Source: Galeopsis tetrahit
Lineage: Eukaryota > Streptophyta > Magnoliopsida > Lamiales > Lamiaceae
Length of the DNA: 64,000 bases
Reading direction: 5' to 3'
Assembly: GCA_963675135.1 (NCBI GenBank)
Contig: OY776134.1
Location: 59,725,740 to 59,789,739 of the forward strand
The position numbers were made by a program, and so were the translations under genes. The notes under the pieces are model-generated. The model was given only the letters and a program-made list of their open reading frames with translations, made no database searches and was not told the DNA's origin. Below, piece after piece: positions 24,914 through 37,000 of the stretch. The stretch's first letter is position 1, and each line of letters starts with the position of its first letter.

Positions 24914-25575
24914 GTATATATTTGGAGTCTCTTTCTACGAAAAGATAGTTTCGCCTAATCTTACGATAAGAATGATTGGTAGGAGAAACGTGAAAAAAAA
25001 AAAAAAAAAAGATAGACTTTTCTACGGTGAGATAGAAAGTTTGTTATGTCTTATAAGTTACAATTGGTTGGTGTTCAATGTAAAGTTGATACATCATCAA
25101 ACTTTGTCATAAATAATTGCATTTCGTCATTATATAAAATATTTAATTTTTTAAAAAGAAATACGTATATAAGATTAACAAACTGTGTATTTTTTTAAAT
25201 TAAATATATAATAAAACATGACTCAACTCGACTCGGATTGATTGATCCGACACATCTGGATTCTGGACCAATTGAGCCAACCCTGCACAGTCAGACCTGA
25301 TCGTTCAGAAATGAGAAAATAGACAATCTAATGGATCGACCAGGCTCGACAATCTAATGGATCGATCAGGCTCGACCTATTTGACAACACTAGATATATA
25401 TGTAATTTTATAAAAGAAAATTAAAAAATATTTGTTAATTTTTATTAATTCATTTAACTTTAGGCAAAAACTTGTGTAAGGTCGTCTCACGATTTTTAAC
25501 CCATATTTTAAAATTTTGGGTAGGATAATGTTTTTAACAAAAGTCAAGTGACTATTACTTTTTACTTAAATATTA
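24914..25575. other. Intergenic; 26-bp tandem duplication at 25325-25376
   Basis: No gene is visible. Two adjacent 26-bp copies begin AATCTAATGGATCGA and differ at one base (GACCAGG against GATCAGG). Confidence 0.5.
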
Positions 25576-25782
25576 CTACCTCCGTCCCTAAAAAGTTTGC
25601 ATACCCACTCTCACGATATACACATATTTACCCTTCATGCAATATTTTTTTTGGGTCCACCATACACTCAATCAAACTACGTTATTTACTTTATTAAAAA
25701 AAAAAAGTTATAAAATTACCACCAAATCTTTAATTAATACACTTTTTCCTTAAACTCCGTCCCAACAAATGAAAATTTTTTA
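25576..25782. mobile_element. Stowaway-like MITE, right end lost
   Basis: The left end CTACCTCCGTCCC follows TA, and the interior resembles 2828-3099. The right terminus is missing where the Tourist-like element at 25783 begins. Confidence 0.5.
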
Positions 25783-26086
25783 GGGCATGTTTGTTTTGGG
25801 ACTCACCCGTCCGGACGTGGGACGTAACGTCCCACGTCCTTGTTCTACTTCGGAATTTCACATCCGGATTTCCCCATCCAACTACACTCATCCCTAAAAA
25901 TACCTATACATCCTACTATAACATCCTACTATTACATCCCATCCAACCACTCTTACACAATTTGATTTGACATAAAGTTACATTTCATCTTACTCAAAAT
26001 CCCAAAACAAACACACAATTACTATTCATCAGGATTTCCCCATCCAAGATTTCCCCATCCTATATAATCCCAAAACAAACATACCC
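25783..26086. mobile_element. Tourist-like MITE
   Basis: The left end is GGGCATGTTTGTTTTGGGA and the right end, on the other strand, GGGTATGTTTGTTTTGGGA. TTA flanks both sides (25780-25782 and 26087-26089). Confidence 0.9.
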
Positions 26087-26089
26087 TTA

Positions 26090-26480
26090 GGTGTTGTTTG
26101 TTTAGGGATGGTGGTGGATGGGATGGGGATGGAGATTGGAAAAATGTGGATGGAGGTAATCCATGAATAGTAAATGAATAAAAATTGTGTTTGGATTGAG
26201 ATTGAAAAATAGGTGTGAATGGAAGACTTTATGTCAAATCAAGTAGGAGAGAGAATAAATGTGTGAAAGAAAAGTAGGAGAGAGAATAAATGTGTGGAAG
26301 AAAAGTAGGAGAGAGAATGAGTGATTAAAAGAAAAAAAGAGTGATGTGATTGTATAAAAATAGGTATGTAGATGTATTATAGAGGTGGATGGGTATTTGA
26401 ATAGGTATTTGGATGGAGAGGGATGGGATGGGGGATGGCCCATCCAAATCCGGATGGGCCAATCCCAAACCAAACACACC
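26090..26480. mobile_element. Second Tourist-like MITE, abutting the first
   Basis: The left end GGTGTTGTTTGTTTAGG mirrors the right end GGTGTGTTTGGTTTGGG on the other strand. The left flank is the TTA shared with the preceding MITE and the right flank is TTT. The interior is rich in GGATGG motifs. Confidence 0.75.
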
Positions 26481-27239
26481 TTTAAGGATGGGGGAGTATC
26501 ACTTTTAATTAAACACTATCAATTTTTTCTACATGAGGGTTAAGGGAGACCCGTCTCACTGATCTCATTCCGTGAGGCGGTCTCACCCAAGACTAGTCTT
26601 TTACTTTATTAGTATGTTGGTGTAATGAGGTTGCATGTTGTATAGAGTAAACACCATAATTTGAATGAACTGAAAGAATGCTTACATATACAATTTGAAC
26701 GAAGGAGTATTGTTTAAAATTATAATTAAGTTACACAGATATAGTTAAGAAAAAAGAAAGGGCTAAAAAGTGACATTCTCTGTCCACATAAAGTGTGTAT
26801 TTTTGTTGTTATTCGCATAAAATACGTATGTTTCCCCGTTTGGAAAATATACCTCACCAATCACTACACTCATTTGATCGCATCTCTATTTTATTCCTTA
26901 TGTCCACCTATAAGTTTTTCATTTTACCATTTTAGTCCGTCTGTTTATAAGCTTCTCTTACCCTTTTGCAAGTATTTTTTATTTTTTATTCTTACATATC
27001 ACCCTATATTTACTTTTTCTCTCGCACTTCAAGAGATGAAAATAAAAGGTAGATTATATAAAAGAAAAGAAATCTAGGACCATAAGCTCACAGGTCGAGC
27101 CAGAGGCCGGAGTGACATTAAAACTTTGTTTGGGAAAACCCTCTTTAGGAATAAAACTCAGGTCAAGGAAAAATGTACACTTCTCTAAAAGTCAATGTCT
27201 ATAAAAAGCAGTTTATAAATCATTATGTAGAAATGAGAG
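26481..27239. other. Intergenic AT-rich DNA
   Basis: No gene is recognised. At about 26900-26960 phrases such as TTATAAGCTTCTCTTA may be the remains of a Stowaway-type element. Confidence 0.35.
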
Positions 27240-27480
27240 TAAAAAGTTCAGGGGATAGCCTCTCCAGACACAATCAAGATCAGTCTTGGCCACAACATCC
27301 GTCGCTTGGTTGGCCTCTCTGAAGACGTGTGAGTATCTGATGTGCATGTCATGTGTAAGAGGGTGGATTTGGCTCCAAAGGCCTTGCAGATGTCAAGGAA
27401 TAAAGGGATTGATGCTCATAAAAGTGTCAATCTCGCACTCCAAAAGATGAGATTTGGACCGATGAAGATAGAATATTCAT
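27240..27480 (-). pseudogene. RNase H-like (RVT_3) fragment, LINE-related
   Basis: On the minus strand the frame reads WSQIHPLTHDMHIRYSHVF and then REANQATDVVAKTDLDCVW. HVFREANQxADxLAK is the usual C-terminal signature of plant RNase H-like domains of non-LTR retrotransposon origin. Only this part of the domain is readable, and no start or catalytic N-terminal half is seen. Confidence 0.6.
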
Positions 27481-27790
27481 ATGTTGAACGACGAGTATTT
27501 AGACACCGAGCCCAGTCGACATTTGTGTAGGCGAGGATGACCAGTGTTGAAAGGAGAGTCCAAACTCTAACGTGCCTTTGACGTACCAACATATTTTTAA
27601 CTATTCTGCATTCCTCGACTGTTCGCCCTCTATATCTTCCACTTCGTCCTCGTCACTACCTCCTCGACAACCCATATCTACCTCCTCTCTTCCATCGCCT
27701 CCTTGTTCGATCAGCGTCCTTCCCAATATTTCACATGTTCGTCCACCATCACGAGAAACTTATAAGCGGACGGATGATATATATAGAGTA

Positions 27791-27870
27791 CTCCCTCCGT
27801 CCACCAAAAGTGTGCTCATTTCTTTTCTTAGGTTCACAAAAAATATATTTATTCTATTTAAACTAGTATC
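27791..27870. mobile_element. Stowaway left-end fragment
   Basis: CTCCCTCCGTCCACC follows TA at 27791. No right terminus is visible. Confidence 0.4.
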
Positions 27871-29290
27871 TTTTTATCCAATCTTCCATAATTTTCATAA
27901 AATTATCACTTTCCAATCTAGATATAATTCATCTCAAAAAATTACAATAAGTTCTCTTGAAATTGTCTTAGCTCGAGTTTAACTCCAATTAAATCATGAG
28001 CTATGTAATCGAAATATCCTTACGTGATAATAAAAGAGTGATACATTATACATCTCCTTTAAACAACGTAAAGTTCCAAAAAATATTATAGCTCTTAATC
28101 ATGAAATTCTTAAAATTATGGAGCTTAACTTCATTATCTCGAATTTATTGAATATTAAATGTTCTAATTATTTTCGAGTCATACTCATAAAAAAAGCAAC
28201 CATTAAAACTTATTTAATATTCACGAACTCTAACACATGAACTTCAAGCTCATAATTACGCAAAAATATTTAATTCAATGCGTATAGCTAATTCACAAGT
28301 GAAATAAGTCCAAACCAATGTTCTCATTCCTATAGATAAATAAGTACTTAAATTTTTTATTTGTTCAAATACATCCATACTATGAAATTTAAAAATCTAC
28401 ACGAAAAAAGAACTCACGGAAATTTTCGAAACTAAAAACGGAGTTATAACGAACTTAAACGAGCCGAAACAAGATTAAAAAGAGCGCACAACAACTTCGT
28501 GCGCCGGAAAATAGCTCCGGCACACCGAAAACTGCCCAGAACTTTGCCAGCCGCCAGAAACCACCTCATGTGTCGACCACGTGCCGCCACGGACACTGCG
28601 CGTGTGGTCCACGCGCCGGTGACGACGATCCCGTCGGCCGTGCGTGTGTTTCACGCCCCGACAATGACCCTCCATCAGCCGCGCGTGTGGTTCACTCAGT
28701 CGCGTGTGTGGTTCACGCGCCGGTGATGCCAACTCCGTTAGCCGCGCGTGAGAACCGTCGCCTCGTCGTCGGTGTAGTTTTCGAGTTACCGCCTAGTCAC
28801 CACGAGTTGACTTGGTTTGACTCTCCAGTTTTATGAAATTTTGTTTTTGCCCCTAGAGAATATCTAATTCTCATAAAGAAACCCACAAAGTTTCTTAAAC
28901 TTTTCAAATTAGCCCAAAAAATGTGAATTTTTCAAAAAATCATATCTTACTCGTTTCTTGACCAAAATTTACAAACCTTATATTGATGGAGTCCTCATTC
29001 AACGTACTTCAGCCCAATAATAAGAACTCATCACGATTCATCATATATTGTTCGAAATTTCCAGTCAAAGTTTCTTTAAATTTCCAAGACATAATTTATT
29101 TCTCCCAAACGGTAAGGCTAAAAATTACGAAACTTTCCAGATCTGGTGTACACTATACCACGAATGTACAGTAAAAAAATTCAACCCCTAATTCCACCGT
29201 TTGAAAATATCGAATTCCACTGTAGAATCAGTACTAAAAGCATAAATTATATACCGTCATATGATCATACATACGAGAATCCAACACATT
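27871..29290. other. Noncoding stretch ending at a copia-type primer site
   Basis: This is AT-rich sequence with a GC-rich island at about 28480-28800 that has open frames on both strands. The island contains repeated GTGTGGTTCAC and GCCGCGCGTG phrases and no recognisable domain. In minus orientation the stretch lies downstream of the primer-binding site at 29291-29303, so it may be the internal part of a decayed copia-type element. Confidence 0.35.
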
Positions 29291-29303
29291 GGCTCTGATA
29301 CCA
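29291..29303 (-). other. Copia-type primer-binding site (initiator tRNA-Met)
   Basis: The minus strand reads TGGTATCAGAGCC, the usual plant site complementary to the 3' end of initiator tRNA-Met. It lies two bases from an LTR-like end (AATTCCAACA on the minus strand). Confidence 0.65.
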
Positions 29304-29305
29304 TA

Positions 29306-29700
29306 TGTTGGAATTAATTAATTGAGAAACTAGAATTACCAACCTGTAGTTCATAATGCAACGAAAGATATATCTCGAACCCAGTTGAATTCCACGTACG
29401 TACTGTGATCCTCGTAGTTAGAATACAATCACATGAATTGATTCACGAACTGCTTCTTATATCCACAATCTAAGTGCCGTCTGATTTGTTTTTACGTGAT
29501 ATTGTTCGTATTGTACAGAACACATAAATCCATGTTTCTGTTTTCTATCTTTTTCTTAGGAGTAGGAGAAAGAACAAAATTATCTGTATTCAGTTGTCTA
29601 GAAAATCCCGTTGAATTTTCTTATATAAGAAGTTATCCATAACTTCTCTCTTCATAATTATCCACTCATGTCTGGAATAAATAAATAATCATTAATATTA
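29306..29700 (-). mobile_element. Copia-type LTR remnant, outer limit uncertain
   Basis: The plus-strand sequence starts TGTTGGAATTAATTAA directly beside the primer site, as expected for the inner end of an LTR in minus orientation. I could not find the outer end with confidence. AATTCCAACA at about 30892 is a candidate but would make the LTR unusually long. No second LTR is seen. Confidence 0.4.
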
Positions 29701-31960
29701 ATTAATTATATACTTATTAGCTTTAAGTATTAACATATATTGTAGTCAAATCTATCACTTTTCAATAATTAAAAATGAAGAAGTATTGTTCAGTAATTAC
29801 TATTAGCACTATTCAATATTAAATCTATCACTTTTAATAGAAAAACCTAAAATTATGTTGAAGTCACTTTTAGTAGAAAAACCTAGAATTATATTGAAGT
29901 CAAACCTCTCCAAAATTGCTTCTCTATTCTCAAAATTTATTTTTGAAAAATTATTCTCAAAATAACTACTCAACACGATCATTTAATAAATTCTCCCACC
30001 ATAACAAAATGCCAATTCCACTCATTGCTACTATTCGCAGTTTTACTTTATATATTTTGTTTCAAATGCGAAAAATTCGTATTGAAGAACAAACAAGATC
30101 AATGAACTCAATATCAGTTCAAATGAAATAAAAGGAATTATTCAAATGATACATAAGATATGGCCATATATTATTGCATAACATGCAAATTGATGCAGGG
30201 TCCAAATAAAGATATACAACCTAACATCGTATTTGATGTGAATGAGCTTTATAGTTAGGACGAGGTCAAATGGAGAATTTTAAACAATGTAAATAAGGTA
30301 ATAAGGGAGAAAAAATTACAGCGAAATTCGGGAAAGAAGAAGAAAAATTTGAGCCTTACAGACATTTGAGGGAATAATCCATATACAACTAGGTCGGGTC
30401 CGGCCATGAGTCAGTTGATAGAATTTAATGTGCACTGCTTTTTGTGTGTTTAGTGTGAATATGCGACATTGACTTTCTTTTTAATGAGATGTGTGTGAAT
30501 TGTTGGTAATTTTCTAGCACCCAAAAATACCTACAAAGACGTACACTTATAACAAAAATGTAATTTACACAATAAATTCTTCAATCGTTCGTGCTTTTCT
30601 GAAGTATTAGTTTTCCACAAACGACAGATTCACAAAGTTGTAGTAACGACTCAACCCCTACACGAACAACATTAACAGATGATAAAATTGAGTCAAGGTT
30701 AGACATTTGCATGGAAAACGAACATTTCTCAATTACTACTTACTATTTGACGTGACATTTTCAAAGATAAAACGACTCTGGACGTCAAGAGCTCCAATGA
30801 ACTGAACAAACGTGAGTAAGTAGACTACACTTTATATCCTAATGCAAACGAGCACACACTAGATGCTATGACTTTATGCATAAATCCAAGTGAATTCCAA
30901 CAAATTTTCAAGTGTTCTATGCAACAAAATTTCAAGTGTTGTGTGTGTGTGTTTTTTTTTTTCAATACAAAACATGCCTCCAATATATAGACATATTTTA
31001 AACATAGGGCCTCAGGGCTATTTATTTGCTGCAATTGTCATTCATGGACATCATCTCATTTTCAAACATGAGTGTGAATTCGTTAATTGTAACATGTAGG
31101 AGTTACAATCTGCATTGAACGTTCATGAACTTGGACAATTGAACGTCAAAATTTGTCATAGTTTTGAAACATTCATTAACTTGGACACTCGAACATTCAA
31201 AATTTAGCTTCAACTTTCTAGATCGAACTAAATTCATGTATGGGCCAAGCCCGAATTTTCAAGCTCCAAAAAATTAGATATGGCCTCCCAGGCCCAAAGT
31301 CCTCCCAAAGTTCAATTGCCAAGATCCAAAGACTACGAGACCGAGCTCGACGTGTCTGGACGGGCGGGCTGCATGCTTGTGGTCAACTGATTTTTTTCTT
31401 AACCACTATAATTTGAACTATTTTAACAATCTCTTACTATTGAGTAATTACTAATTATTCAATGTGGGATAATTAACTCCAAGTTAATTTTCACAAATAC
31501 CAATGTAACACTTTAATCCATAAAATGTGTTACTTGACGTCTCAACTTTGTGTATTAATTTTTCACTCATTGAATTTCAATTTTAAGATTTTAAATACAT
31601 AATGATTATCTACAATGAGAGTAAATCGATCCTATGCTGTTTAATTTTTCAAAAATTACATTTAAACCCCTCAATAAATTAATCAAAGACTTGTCTCATT
31701 GTCTCATTTAAAATTAATTGATTTAAACCAATTTTTCATCGATCTTATAGGTGTCTAGTAGGATTTTTTTTCAAATGTAATAAATAGATTATTGAATTAT
31801 TGCAGAGGATGCATGTAGTGGCGGTTTACCTTGTTATAAAAGGTAAATAGACTGCTAAAGTTTTCTATATAATTTGTAGAGTTACTGAGTTAGTCTCTCG
31901 ATGTATTAGCTAAACGGTGCAATGGTGCACAACTATTATTTTTGTTAAGTATAACAAAAT
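29701..31960. other. Intergenic AT-rich DNA
   Basis: I see no gene, domain or clear repeat boundary in this stretch. Short open frames have no recognisable features. Confidence 0.4.
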
Positions 31961-31969
31961 TGGATGTTA

Positions 31970-32600
31970 AGTGGGCTGATTTTAATGCACGAGTGAAGAA
32001 CCGTGTTAGATGGAAAACTCTACTGAAAGTGGACAAGTCATTTGATTCAGGTCAACTGAGTGAGTTTGGATATCTCAGTTGATAGACCATGTTCCTTGAT
32101 AGGAAGTTATCTCATCTGCTAAATTTCTGAAGACAACTCATTTGAGTATATGTCATATTGTCATCTAATCTTAACAGCTGAGTTAAGGACTGAGTCATCT
32201 GAGGGTCATGTCAGCTAATATCCAAATTAGCTTAGAAGACAAGTCGTCTGATTCTGGTAGTTTTTAAAATTAGTTTCTATACGGTTAATTCAGTTGCAAG
32301 ATAGTTAATTAGAAGTCGGTTATTAACAGTTCAATAGGGTGTTATACATCTATAAATACACCTTAGTTCATTTGAGTAAAGGTTGCTAGACATTGAGAGA
32401 GTGTTGTTAGATTTCTAGAGTTACTTGAGAGAAAAACACTTGTAATTTGTATCATCTCATTCATAATAGTGAAAGTGTGTCTCTATCCTTCGTGGACATA
32501 GATAATTTTATCGTAAATTCTTTGTTCTTGAGTTGTGTTCTTTACTTGTTCATTTCATTTGATTTCTTGTAAGTGTGTTTTAGAGTGTTTTATGTTGAGA
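31970..32600 (+). mobile_element. Probable copia-type LTR remnant
   Basis: The sequence has repeated CAACTGAGT/CAGCTGAGT phrases, then CTATAAATACACC (TATA-like) at 32351, a leader with ATTGAGAGAGTG, and GTGGACATAGATAATTTTATCG-like sequence near 32490. This order is typical of the promoter and R-U5 end of plant copia LTRs. No primer site or paired LTR was found. Confidence 0.35.
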
Positions 32601-33122
32601 CAAAACATAATAATTTTCTTGAAAGGTAAATGTGGTATTAATTTGTTAGTATAATGGGTTCTTAAATTCGGAAGTACATCAATGAAAATGGTATCAAACA
32701 AAGTTACAATTTAACAAGTATATCTAAAATTTCATGTAGATAAAATTTAAAATTAAATTTCAAGCATAATAAATAATATTTTATTGAACTTTATAATTTA
32801 AAGTGGGGCTGTTTTTGTGAAATGAGATAGAGTAATATTTTAATAAAACAACTAGTATAATAAATTAATACTCCACTTTTTAGTGTGTAAAAAACAAAAA
32901 TTGTAAAAAAAAAATACACAATTATTACATACAAAATTTTGTCATTTTGTAAATGTTTTGATTTATTCCCAATTTATTTAAACTGTTGATATTTTTTTTG
33001 TGATGGAGTGAGGTCTAATTAGTATATCATGCATCATGCAGGAAGGATGGTTAAGAGTTAATTAATAGGACAAAATATGGTCATATCATATTCTAATTAC
33101 AACTATGTGATATATATATATA
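32601..33122. other. AT-rich intergenic DNA
   Basis: Nothing recognisable up to the Helitron-like terminus. Confidence 0.35.
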
Positions 33123-33150
33123 CTAGTAATTCACCCGTGCGTTGCACGAT
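33123..33150 (-). mobile_element. Helitron-like 3' terminus (minus orientation)
   Basis: On the minus strand a CGTGC-AAC-GCACG hairpin is followed by GGTGAATTACTAG and then T. A GC-rich hairpin a few bases before CTAG, with T next, is the classic Helitron 3' end. The element would extend to the right on this map. A (TA)n microsatellite follows at 33150-33178. Confidence 0.6.
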
Positions 33151-33178
33151 AAAAATATATATATATATATATATATAT

Positions 33179-34009
33179 GTTGTACTTTTATAATATTAAT
33201 TTTAAAAAATATAATGTACTCCTATATTATTATTATATACCGTTTTAATAAATCTATAATATTAATTTTAAAAAATGTACTCCTATAAACACATTTAATT
33301 TTAATATTGTGTAAAAGAAACCATTTAATTCTTCTTTTCATATGCTGCAAAATCATAAATACATAAAGTATAACTTAAAAATAATAATACATGTACACAT
33401 TAATTTTAATTGTACTCAAGATTAAGATTAACAAATAATATTCGTATTTTCTAAATTGTACATTGAGAAAATATATCAATTAACAAAGTAGTATAGCTAA
33501 GTATTCAATAGATAACAATTATCTCAATATTAACACACATTTGTGAATCTAAGAATCTAAGGGCTACCCTCTCCCAAAGGACATTCCTGGATAGGAGTCT
33601 CCTCCTTTCTCTAGAGCAGACATAATTAGAAGCTTGTTCTATATAAAAAAATAAAAAACTATATAACATGTACAATTATTACTTAAAAAATAGAACAATA
33701 TATTTATATAAAGGGAAAAAAATATAGAACCATCTTGTATTTGCATTACTTTCTATAGTGTAAACTGGATTTATGCTAGCGTATATATGATTAAAAAATT
33801 TGCATTACTTTCTATAGTAACTAATCGCGATATAGTTTATTTCAATTTTTTACATTAAAATTGAATCACTTCTGTTTTTTCATACTACATCTACCAACAC
33901 ATTTCTTGTATGTTGCAAGCACAAATGGGCAAAATGCTACAATGAATGATATTCATGAGCTTAAACTGTTAACAAATACTCATATGAAATTCAAATATAT
34001 TTATGTATA
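33179..34009. other. AT-rich DNA left of the tandem array
   Basis: No gene is visible. A short GC-richer patch at about 33560-33620 stands out in composition but has no recognisable coding signature. Confidence 0.35.
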
Positions 34010-37000
34010 TCTATACTAATATAATACACCTACGGATTTCCTTTTATAGTTTAGGCGGGAAACTGTTTCGTCCGTTGATCTCTTTTCTTCATCATCATCA
34101 TGGCCGTTCATTTTTTCTTTGATAATTATAGTAATTTTCTATACTAATTATAATTAATATCTCGCTTTTATCTTTCTTAATTTTAACCGTTATTTATGTT
34201 GATCAAATTTTATCCTTTGGATCAAAGCTTAAATTTAGGAACCGTTATAATTTTTTTCCCTATATATTCCTCTCTTTTCTAGATCATTCTCATCATCTCA
34301 ATTTTCATTTTTCTGTAAGTTTGTAATGTAATATTGTTTTATGAGATTTTTTTTTTATTATTTTATATGTATTTTTCTAGATGTGTTGAAGATATTTCAA
34401 GACTTTGGTGTTATTCATTGTTAATTGAAGAGGTCTTGAAGGTTTACTCGAAGATTTGTTAGAGATGTTTGAAGATTTACGAAGATTTTGTTGTTATTCG
34501 TTTGAAGATTCAAGATTTTTTTAAAAGATATTTTGAAGGTTTGAAAATTTTCTTTTAGATTATTTGTAAATTTATTTTTTTATGTAGGTTTGTGGTGTAT
34601 AGTTGGTCATTTTATTTTATTTTTTTGTAAAAATTCGAAGATTAGTTTAAGATGTTTGAAAATTGTTCATGGATTTGGTGTTACTCATCTATACTAATAT
34701 AATACACCTACGGATTTCCTTTTATAGTTTAGGCGGGAAACTGTTTCGTCCGTTGATCTCTTTTCATCATCATCATGGCCGTTCATTTTTTTTTTGATAA
34801 TTATAGTAATTTTCTATACTAATTATAATTAATATCTCGCTTTTATCTTTCTTAATTTTAACCGTTGATTTATGTTGATCAAATTTTATCCTTTGGATCA
34901 AAGCTTAAATTTAGGAACCGTTATAATTTTTTTCCCTATATATTCCTCTCTTTTCTAGATCATTCTCATCATCTCAATTTTCGTTTTTCTGTAAGTTTGT
35001 AATGTAATATTGTTTTATGAGATTTTTTTTATTATTATTTTATATGTATTTTTCTAGATGTGTTGAAGATATTTCAAGACTTTGGTGTTATTCATTGTTA
35101 ATTGAAGAGGTCTTGAAGGTTTACTCGAAGATTTGTTAGAGATGTTTGAAGATTTACGAAGATTTTGTTGTTATTCGTTTGAAGATTCAAGATTTTTTTA
35201 AAAGATATTTTGAAGGTTTGAAAATTTTCTTTTAGATTATTTGTAAATTTATTTTTTTATGTAGGTTTGTGGTGTATAGTTGGTCATTTTATTTTATTTT
35301 TTTGTAAAAATTCGAAGATTAGTTTAAGATGTTTGAAAATTGTTCATGGATTTGGTGTTACTCATCTATTCTAATATAATACACCTACGGATTTCCTTTT
35401 ATAGTTTAGGCGGGAAACTGTTTCGTCCGTTGATCTCTTTTCTTCATCATCATCATGGCCGTTCATTTTTTCTTTGATAATTATAGTAATTTTCTATACT
35501 AATTATAATTAATATCTCGCTTTTATCTTTCTTAATTTTAACCGTTGATTTATGTTGATCAAATTTATCCTTTGGATCAAAGCTTAAATTTAGGAACCGT
35601 TATAATTTTTTTCCCTATATATTCCTCTCTTTTCTAGATCATTCTCATCATCTCAATTTTCGTTTTTCTGTAAGTTTGTAATGTAATATTGTTTTATGAG
35701 ATTTTTTTTTTATTATTTTATATGTATTTTTCTAGATGTGTTGAAGATATTTCAAGACTTTGGTGTTATTCATTGTTAATTGAAGAGGTCTTGAAGGTTT
35801 ACTCGAAGATTTGTTAGAGATGTTTGAAGATTTACGAAGATTTTGTTGTTATTCGTTTGAAGATTCAAGATTTTTTTAAAAGATATTTTGAAGGTTTGAA
35901 AATTTTCTTTTAGATTATTTGTAAATTTATTTTTTTATGTAGGTTTGTGGTGTATAGTTGGTCATTTTATTTTATTTTTTTGTAAAAATTCGAAGATTAG
36001 TTTAAGATGTTTGAAAATTGTTCATGGATTTGGTGTTACTCATCTATACTAATATAATACACCTACGGATTTCCTTTTATAGTTTAGGCGGGAAACTGTT
36101 TCGTCCGTTGATCTCTTTTCATCATCATCATGGCCGTTCATTTTTTTTTTGATAATTATAGTAATTTTCTATACTAATTATAATTAATATCTCGCTTTTA
36201 TCTTTCTTAATTTTAACCGTTGATTTATGTTGATCAAATTTTATCCTTTGGATCAAAGCTTAAATTTAGGAACCGTTATAATTTTTTTCCCTATATATTC
36301 CTCTCTTTTCTAGATCATTCTCATCATCTCAATTTTCGTTTTTCTGTAAGTTTGTAATGTAATATTGTTTTATGAGATTTTTTTTATTATTATTTTATAT
36401 GTATTTTTCTAGATGTGTTGAAGATATTTCAAGACTTTGGTGTTATTCATTGTTAATTGAAGAGGTCTTGAAGGTTTACTCGAAGATTTGTTAGAGATGT
36501 TTGAAGATTTACGAAAATTTTGTTGTTATTCGTTTGAAGATTCAAGATTTTTTTAAAAGATATTTTGAAGGTTTGAAAATTTTCTTTTAGATTATTTGTA
36601 AATTTATTTTTTTATGTAGGTTTGTGGTGTATAGTTGGTCATTTTATTTTATTTTTTTGTAAAAATTCGAAGATTAGTTTAAGATGTTTGAAAATTGTTC
36701 ATGGATTTGGTGTTACTCATCTATTCTAATATAATACACCTACGGATTTCCTTTTATAGTTTAGGCGGGAAACTGTTTCGTCCGTTGATCTCTTTTCTTC
36801 ATCATCATCATGGCCGTTCATTTTTTCTTTGATAATTATAGTAATTTTCTATACTAATTATAATTAATATCTCGCTTTTATCTTTCTTAATTTTAACCGT
36901 TGATTTATGTTGATCAAATTTATCCTTTGGATCAAAGCTTAAATTTAGGAACCGTTATAATTTTTTTCCCTATATATTCCTCTCTTTTCTAGATCATTCT

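Noticed and set aside
28475..28836. Overlapping open frames in a GC-rich island
   Set aside because: They occur on both strands and in several frames, with Arg/His/Val-rich repeats driven by GTGTGGTTCACGCG-like sequence. This is composition, not coding evidence.
30882..30901. Outer end of the copia-type LTR at AATTCCAACA
   Set aside because: It would make an LTR of about 1.6 kb with no other support. The 10-base match may be chance.
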